Assembly: GCA_964643965.1 (NCBI GenBank)
Contig: CAZXVH010000157.1
Location: 1-9,871 of the forward strand
Reading direction: 5' to 3'
Origin: GCA-2746795 sp964643965
Lineage (GTDB): Bacteria > Chloroflexota > Anaerolineae > Promineifilales > Promineifilaceae
DNA length: 9,871 bases
Shown: in pieces, positions 6,204 through 9,871 of the stretch
How the letters are laid out: every line of letters begins with the position of its first letter
Position numbering within the stretch: the first letter of the stretch is position 1
Notes under the pieces: generated by a model
Seen by the model: only the letters and a program-made list of their open reading frames with translations
Database searches by the model: none
Told to the model about the DNA's origin: nothing
Made by a program: the position numbers and the translations under genes

Positions 6204-6241
6204 GTGAACAGTAGGCAATTTTGTTCATGTTTACTGTTCAC
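6204..6241 (+). repeat. 10-bp perfect inverted repeat after the DUF1800 gene
   Basis: GTGAACAGTA (6204-6213) and TACTGTTCAC (6232-6241) with an 18-nt loop, starting 6 nt past the DUF1800 stop. The right arm is the first part of the heptamer array, so the array is flanked by one inverted copy, as at 4629-4685. It could form a hairpin that modulates read-through to DUF1501. Confidence 0.7.
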
Positions 6242-6341
6242 TGTCCACTGTTCACTGTCCACTGTTCACTGCCCACTGTCCACTGTTCACTGTCCACTGC
6301 CCACTATCCACTGTCCACTGTCCACTGTCCACTGTTCACTA
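6230..6341 (+). repeat. Tandem array of 16 heptamers (YYCACTG)
   Basis: 112 bp of consecutive 7-nt units, mostly TCCACTG and TTCACTG, with two CCCACT(G/A) variants, a TTTACTG first unit and a TTCACTA last unit. It ends 3 nt before the AAGGAG of the DUF1501 gene. Because 7 is not a multiple of 3 and no frame through it contains a stop, it creates a spurious in-frame extension of DUF1501 with a heptad-like TVHCSLS pattern. Confidence 0.92.
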
Positions 6342-6344
6342 AAA

Positions 6345-6350
6345 AAGGAG
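6345..6350 (+). promoter_or_regulatory. Ribosome binding site fixing the DUF1501 start
   Basis: AAGGAG with a 5-nt spacer to ATG at 6356. It separates the true start from the 45-codon extension back to TTG at 6221, which is translated repeat. Confidence 0.8.
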
Positions 6351-6355
6351 ACCCT

Positions 6356-7657
6356 ATGAAAACCTCAACCTATTGCTCCGAATACGCCCAGGTCAGCCGC
6401 CGCGCTTTTTTGACGACGGGTATGCAGGCGGCCGCTGCCATGTTTGTGGGGCCGCGCCTCTATGCCCTGCCCGAGTGGCTGCCACGCATCACCCTGGCCG
6501 ATCCCCATATCGGGCCGCGCGGCGATACGCTGATTTGCATCTTTTTGCGGGGCGGGGCGGATGGCTTGAACATGGTCGTGCCGCACGGCGATGATACCTA
6601 CTACGCCCTGCGTCCCACGCTGGGTATCCCGCGCCCCGACGCCCTGTCGGCCAATGCCAAAGCGGTAGACCTGGATGGCTTTTTCGGCCTGCATCCGGCG
6701 CTGGCCCCGCTGGCCGCCATCTACCAGGCCGGCGACATGGCCTTCGTCCACGCCACCGGCTCGCCCGACGAGACGCGCTCCCATTTTGAGGCGATGGATT
6801 TGATGGAGCGCGGCGTCAGCCAAAACGGTGATTATACCGGCTGGCTGGCCCGCCACCTGGCGTCGCTGGATACGGGTAACCAATCGGCGCTGCGGGCGGT
6901 GGGGGTGGGCGAAATATTACCCGCCTCACTCACCGGTACAGTTTCGGCCACCGCCCTGCAAGCCATCGCTGACTACCATCTGCAAGGCCGCCCGGAGCGC
7001 ATCGGCGACCGGCAAGCCTTGTTGGCGGCGCTCTACAACCAGCAGGAAGATGTGTTAACGGCCGTTGCCCAGCAAACATTCGCGGCGATGGATGTCTTGA
7101 GCAAAATTGAGACAGAGGGATATGTGGCAAACGGCCGGGCTTACCCCGAGCGAGAATTCGGTAAAGCGCTGCAAACAGTGGCCCAACTCATCAAGGCAGA
7201 TGTGGGGCTGGAAGTGGCCTGCGTAGACCTGGTAGGCTGGGATACCCACGTCGCGCAAGGCAGCGCCGAGGGCTTTATGCCCACGCTCATGGCGCAGTTG
7301 GCCGCAGGCTTGGCCGCGTTTTATGAAGATTTACAGGCGATGATGGGCAATATAACCCTGGTCGTCATGTCTGAGTTTGGCCGGCGAGCCAATGAAAACG
7401 GGGGGTTAGGCACGGATCACGGGCACGGCAATATGATGATGGTGTTGGGTGGGGGTATTAACGGCCGTCGCGTCTATGCTAACTGGCCCGGCTTGCAGCC
7501 AGAGCAGCTTACCGGCCCCGGCGACCTGGCCATCACCACCGATTACCGCGATGTTTTAGGCGAGATTATCCGCAAACGGCTCAATAATCCGCAAATCGCG
7601 GAGGTGTTTCCGGGGTATGCACTGAATGAGGTGGGGTTGGCGACGCCGAGGGCGTGA
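6356..7657 (+). CDS. DUF1501 family exported protein (alkaline phosphatase/sulfatase-like superfamily)
   Basis: 433 residues from ATG at 6356. A twin-arginine motif SRRAFL (14-19) followed by an Ala-rich stretch (25-31) and a plausible cleavage after LYA (about 35-37) predicts Tat export in the folded state, probably with bound metal. Family landmarks are present: FLRGGADGLN (63-72), DETRSHFEAMD (138-148), GWDTH (294-298), SEFGRR (339-344), GTDHGHG (352-358) and TDYRDVLGEII (395-405). The D/H-rich motifs resemble metal ligands of the alkaline phosphatase superfamily, to which DUF1501 is usually assigned; a hydrolase role is inferred, not shown. It is the last gene of the cluster, after DUF1800, and ends 7 nt before a hairpin. 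The unusual feature is the heptamer array directly before its ribosome site, which separates it from DUF1800 by more than a typical operon gap. Confidence 0.94.
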   Translation: MKTSTYCSEYAQVSRRAFLTTGMQAAAAMFVGPRLYALPEWLPRITLADPHIGPRGDTLICIFLRGGADGLNMVVPHGDDTYYALRPTLGIPRPDALSANAKAVDLDGFFGLHPALAPLAAIYQAGDMAFVHATGSPDETRSHFEAMDLMERGVSQNGDYTGWLARHLASLDTGNQSALRAVGVGEILPASLTGTVSATALQAIADYHLQGRPERIGDRQALLAALYNQQEDVLTAVAQQTFAAMDVLSKIETEGYVANGRAYPEREFGKALQTVAQLIKADVGLEVACVDLVGWDTHVAQGSAEGFMPTLMAQLAAGLAAFYEDLQAMMGNITLVVMSEFGRRANENGGLGTDHGHGNMMMVLGGGINGRRVYANWPGLQPEQLTGPGDLAITTDYRDVLGEIIRKRLNNPQIAEVFPGYALNEVGLATPRA

Positions 7658-7664
7658 TGACGGA

Positions 7665-7697
7665 AGATTGGTTCAATCCTTAAGATTGAACCAATCT
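7665..7697. terminator. Shared bidirectional terminator-like hairpin between convergent genes
   Basis: A perfect 14-bp stem (AGATTGGTTCAATC 7665-7678 with 7684-7697) and a 5-nt loop. It starts 7 nt after the DUF1501 stop and lies 8 nt after the helicase stop on the other strand. The stem is AT-rich and no T tract follows on either strand, so it is not a canonical intrinsic terminator, but the symmetric placement supports a role at both 3' ends. Confidence 0.7.
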
Positions 7698-7705
7698 AAG
7701 CGAGT

Positions 7706-8992
7706 CTAACGGCCGTTTTGTGAACTATATCGGCTGGGTGGTTGATTCCGCCGCCGGCGATTGTTCCCATTGCCAGACCGGCCGTTATTGCTGCCCGTAT
7801 TGCGGCGACCATTCTGGTTGTTTGATTTGCTCTGGTTTACTTTTGCCTGGGGACGGGCTTCCGGGGAGAAACCACCGTAATTAAATTCCGGCAACCGCCG
7901 CCGTTCGATAGGGGTGCGTAACACCTTCTCGATGTCGCGTACCATGGCTTCATCGTCTGGTTCGGTGAAAGTGTAGGCTTCACCCGTTTCATCGGCGCGG
8001 CCGGTGCGGCCGATGCGGTGGGTATAGGCGTCTACGGTATCGGGCATGTCAAAATTGATGACGTGGGAGATTTCGGCCACATCAATGCCGCGGGCGGCAA
8101 TGTCGGTGGCTACCAGGATGTCATATTTGCCGTCACGGAAGCCGTTGATGGCATTTTGCCGTTTGTTCTGCGACATATTGCCTTGCAGCGCTTCGGCGTT
8201 GTACCCTTCTTTTTCCAGGTCACGGGCCAGGAAACGGGCGCGTCGTTTGGTGCGCGTAAAGATCAGCACCCGCCCGGTGCGTGTCTGGTTTAGCATGGAG
8301 AAGAGCAGCTGCTTCTTGAGGCCGCCTGTCACCGGATATAAGGCGTGGGACACCGTTTTAGCCGGGGCAATATGGCCGATCTGCACCGTCACCGGATCGC
8401 GCAGCACCTGATCGGTGAGGTCGCGGATATCGGGGGGCATGGTGGCGGAGAAGAAGAGGTTTTGGCGCTGCGCTGGTAGCAGTTTGATGATGCGGCGGAT
8501 GTCGGGCAGGAAGCCCATGTCAAACATGCGGTCGGCCTCATCCAGCACCAGCACTTCCACATGAGAAAGGTCAATGTCGCCATCGCCTACAATATCGAGC
8601 AGCCGGCCGGGGCAGGCGACAACGATTTCGGCGCCGCGACGGAGGGCGTCTACCTGCCGTTTTTTGTTGACGCCGCCATAAACGGTGAGGCTGCGGATGG
8701 GGGTGTGTTTGCCCAGGGAAACGGCCGTTTCATGAATTTGTTCCGCCAGTTCTCGGGTGGGGGCCACGATGAGCGCCCGCACCTGACGCCGGTTGCCCTG
8801 GATGAGGCGTTGTAAAATGGGCAGCAAAAAAGCGGCCGTTTTGCCGGTTCCTGTCTGCGCTAAACCCAGTACGTCTTTATTTTTCAGGACGTGGGGAATG
8901 GCTTGTTCCTGGATGGGGGTGGGCTGGGTAAAGCCCATTTCTTTGATGCCCGCGTTCAGACGTGCATCAAGATTGAATTCGTTAAATTTCAC
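7706..8992 (-). CDS. DEAD-box ATP-dependent RNA helicase, RhlE type
   Basis: 428 residues from GTG at 8992, chosen because AAGGAG (9000-9005) lies 7 nt upstream and MKFNEFNLDARL is the normal N-terminus. The 52 in-frame codons up to 9148 lack family similarity. It unwinds short RNA duplexes using ATP, in ribosome assembly or RNA decay. Motifs in order: Q motif with GFTQPTPIQ (20-28), Walker A AQTGTGKT (45-52), Ia PTRELA (78-83), GG (106-107), CPGR in place of the usual TPGR (127-130), DEAD (151-154), SAT (182-184), RVLIFTRT (241-248), ATDIAARGIDV (295-305) and HRIGRTGR (325-332). The tail (about 385-428) is Asn/Arg/Gly-rich and probably a disordered RNA-binding extension. The stop codon TAG is formed by the edge of an AACGGCCGTT palindrome. 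Convergent with DUF1501; upstream is an approximately 160-bp leader. Confidence 0.96.
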   Translation of the reverse strand: MKFNEFNLDARLNAGIKEMGFTQPTPIQEQAIPHVLKNKDVLGLAQTGTGKTAAFLLPILQRLIQGNRRQVRALIVAPTRELAEQIHETAVSLGKHTPIRSLTVYGGVNKKRQVDALRRGAEIVVACPGRLLDIVGDGDIDLSHVEVLVLDEADRMFDMGFLPDIRRIIKLLPAQRQNLFFSATMPPDIRDLTDQVLRDPVTVQIGHIAPAKTVSHALYPVTGGLKKQLLFSMLNQTRTGRVLIFTRTKRRARFLARDLEKEGYNAEALQGNMSQNKRQNAINGFRDGKYDILVATDIAARGIDVAEISHVINFDMPDTVDAYTHRIGRTGRADETGEAYTFTEPDDEAMVRDIEKVLRTPIERRRLPEFNYGGFSPEARPQAKVNQSKSNNQNGRRNTGSNNGRSGNGNNRRRRNQPPSRYSSQNGR

Positions 8993-9150
8993 TGAAAGTC
9001 TCCTTGACTTTAGGGAGCCAAGTCGCACTCTCAGCCCGCAAATCGTATGAGCCAACACAGCCGATAGTGGTGGGCGTCGCTCAAAATTGGTAGGTCTGGA
9101 ACAAAGCCTGTTCACAGACACAATCGAGCAGTATAGCGGTTTAGACACGA
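8993..9150 (-). other. Long 5' leader region of the helicase gene with a hairpin at its 5' end
   Basis: 158 bp between the acyltransferase stop and the helicase GTG. A bulged 10-bp stem lies at 9094-9119 (GTCTG + GAACA pairing with TGTTC + CAGAC, one bulged base, 5-nt loop). If the candidate promoter at 9130-9159 is used, this hairpin begins within a few nucleotides of the transcript 5' end. No terminator for the acyltransferase gene is seen here, so read-through is also possible. Confidence 0.45.
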
Positions 9151-9159
9151 TTATGCGAA
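9130..9159 (-). promoter_or_regulatory. Candidate sigma-70 promoter for the helicase gene
   Basis: On the minus strand TTCGCA (9154-9159, 4 of 6 to TTGACA), an 18-nt spacer and TATACT (9130-9135, 5 of 6 to TATAAT). The -35 overlaps the 3' end of the acyltransferase gene. Predicted start about 9123. Confidence 0.4.
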
Positions 9160-9777
9160 TTTGCTCATGGGGTTTTCACGGGTTCGCCCATTGTGGGGTA
9201 GCAATAATTCATTCGCAGGTAAGTCCTGGTCAGGCGATAAAGTACGAATCATGCGGGCCGGAACACCACCTACAACTGTATTAGGGGCTACATCTTTGGT
9301 GACGACGGCGCCTGCGCCTACCACAGCGCCTGCGCCCACTCTGACGCCCGGTAAGATTGTGCAGCGGGCGCCTAACCAGACGCCATTTTCAATGACGATG
9401 GGTTTGGTGATGGAGAGGCCAGCCCGATGTGACGCGGTGTTAATTTCATGTGTGGTGGTTATTAGCAGGACTTCATGACCAAAATAAACGAGATTGCCAA
9501 CGGTTATCGAGTCGCCAAGATCAAAGACGCAGCCGAAGTTTAGCCAGACAGCTTCACCCATGACGAGGCGTTTATGTATCTTTTTTGGTCCCGTTATGAT
9601 GGGCATACCAGCGATCCATGTCCCAGGCCCTATCTTGAATCCCACCAGGCGGAAGGCAGCAGCACGCCAACGCCCGCCCACATAGTACGGTAAAAATAAT
9701 GTGAGTAATTTCAATAGCAACCAGCGAATTTGAAAAGCAGCAACTTCTTGATAAGCGACAGATAGAAATTTTTTCAT
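9151..9777 (-). CDS. Left-handed beta-helix (hexapeptide repeat) acyltransferase, maltose O-acetyltransferase / WcaF-like
   Basis: 208 residues from ATG at 9777, preceded by GAGGG with a 7-nt spacer. The frame remains open to the right window edge (ATG at 9840, ATC or earlier upstream), so a longer protein cannot be excluded. An N-terminal hydrophobic, basic helix (about 16-33) may touch the membrane. From about residue 48 the sequence follows the hexapeptide pattern (IGPGTWIAG, LGDSITVGNLVYFG, IENGVWLGARCTILPGVRVGAGAVVGAGAVV). His110 in TTTHEI is the likely catalytic base. The closing GGVPARMIR (170-178) is typical of acetyl-CoA-dependent O-acetyltransferases for sugars, often in capsule or exopolysaccharide clusters. 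No other polysaccharide gene is visible here, so the acceptor is unknown; neighbours beyond the right edge would decide. Confidence 0.88.
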   Translation of the reverse strand: MKKFLSVAYQEVAAFQIRWLLLKLLTLFLPYYVGGRWRAAAFRLVGFKIGPGTWIAGMPIITGPKKIHKRLVMGEAVWLNFGCVFDLGDSITVGNLVYFGHEVLLITTTHEINTASHRAGLSITKPIVIENGVWLGARCTILPGVRVGAGAVVGAGAVVTKDVAPNTVVGGVPARMIRTLSPDQDLPANELLLPHNGRTRENPMSKFA

Positions 9778-9871
9778 TAATAAACCCTCAAACTTCTCAG
9801 ACAATAAATTAATAATCAAGTTAAACCATAATTTCAGCATGAACGTCACAGTGAAGATCACAAGGTGAAGA

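Larger units (their letters stand above)
303..8729. repeat. Dispersed palindrome AACGGCCGTT (11 perfect copies)
   Basis: Perfect copies at 303, 639, 880, 2710, 4287, 4739, 5749, 6054, 7057, 7708 and 8720 (first base of each); near copies at 5577 (ACGGCCGT core) and 7460 (9 of 10). Chance expectation for a given 10-mer in this window is about 0.01. Copies fall inside genes on both strands and in all reading frames (for example T-A-V at 4739, K-R-P-F at 5749, N-G-R at 6054) and once between genes. None lies in the repeat-protein gene or the acyltransferase gene. Confidence 0.95.

Noticed and set aside
6221..6355. 45-residue N-terminal extension of the DUF1501 protein
   Set aside because: The extension is translated heptamer repeat from a TTG. 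ATG 6356 has AAGGAG at proper spacing and puts the twin-arginine motif near the N-terminus as expected.
8993..9148. 52-residue N-terminal extension of the DEAD-box helicase
   Set aside because: The GTG at 8992 has AAGGAG 7 nt upstream and begins the conserved Q-motif region directly; the extension has no similarity to helicases.

Overview
The window looks like a chromosomal segment of a free-living bacterium, most plausibly a Chloroflexota member (Anaerolineae/Ardenticatenia/Caldilinea-like). This assignment is inferred from three things: a very frequent 10-bp palindrome AACGGCCGTT (11 perfect copies), a secreted protein made of 'TMGPMG...NWFYNNT' repeats, and short intergenic repeats (GCGGACAAGCTGTCCGC hairpins and TTCACTG/TCCACTG heptamers). 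I associate all three with that phylum from memory; no search was run. There is no sign of phage, plasmid, IS element or CRISPR.

Layout. Left part, all on the minus strand: an SDR oxidoreductase cut by the left edge (1-785); a stretch with a strong intrinsic terminator and a structured 3' UTR (about 925-1081); a secreted or membrane-anchored protein of three approximately 95-residue repeats (1082-2200); a promoter region holding a Gram-positive-type LexA-box look-alike (2201-2493); and an M20 amidohydrolase (2494-3678). Centre: a gene-free stretch (3679-4125) with a 140-bp duplication and six 30-bp hairpin units, then a plus-strand three-gene cluster: a small polytopic membrane protein (4126-4641), a Tat-type lipoprotein of family DUF1800 (4701-6197) and a Tat-type exported DUF1501 protein (6356-7657). 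Right part, minus strand: a DEAD-box RNA helicase of RhlE type (7706-8992), convergent with the cluster across a shared 14-bp hairpin, and a hexapeptide-repeat acyltransferase (9151-9777).

How the genes work together. The clear unit is the plus-strand cluster. DUF1800 and DUF1501 genes are commonly adjacent in bacteria and both are exported through Tat, but their joint biochemical role is not established. DUF1501 resembles the alkaline phosphatase/sulfatase fold family. A membrane protein just upstream suggests a cell-surface module. The other genes look like independent metabolic or RNA-housekeeping genes.

Most unusual is the non-coding layer. Two different short repeat families sit directly in front of ribosome-binding sites. 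The 30-bp hairpin unit lies in the sense orientation just upstream of two unrelated genes on opposite strands (785 minus, 4126 plus). A 16-copy heptamer array lies just upstream of DUF1501, with inverted heptamer relics at both junctions of the cluster. AACGGCCGTT is scattered through most genes in all reading frames, in the manner of HIP1 in cyanobacteria.
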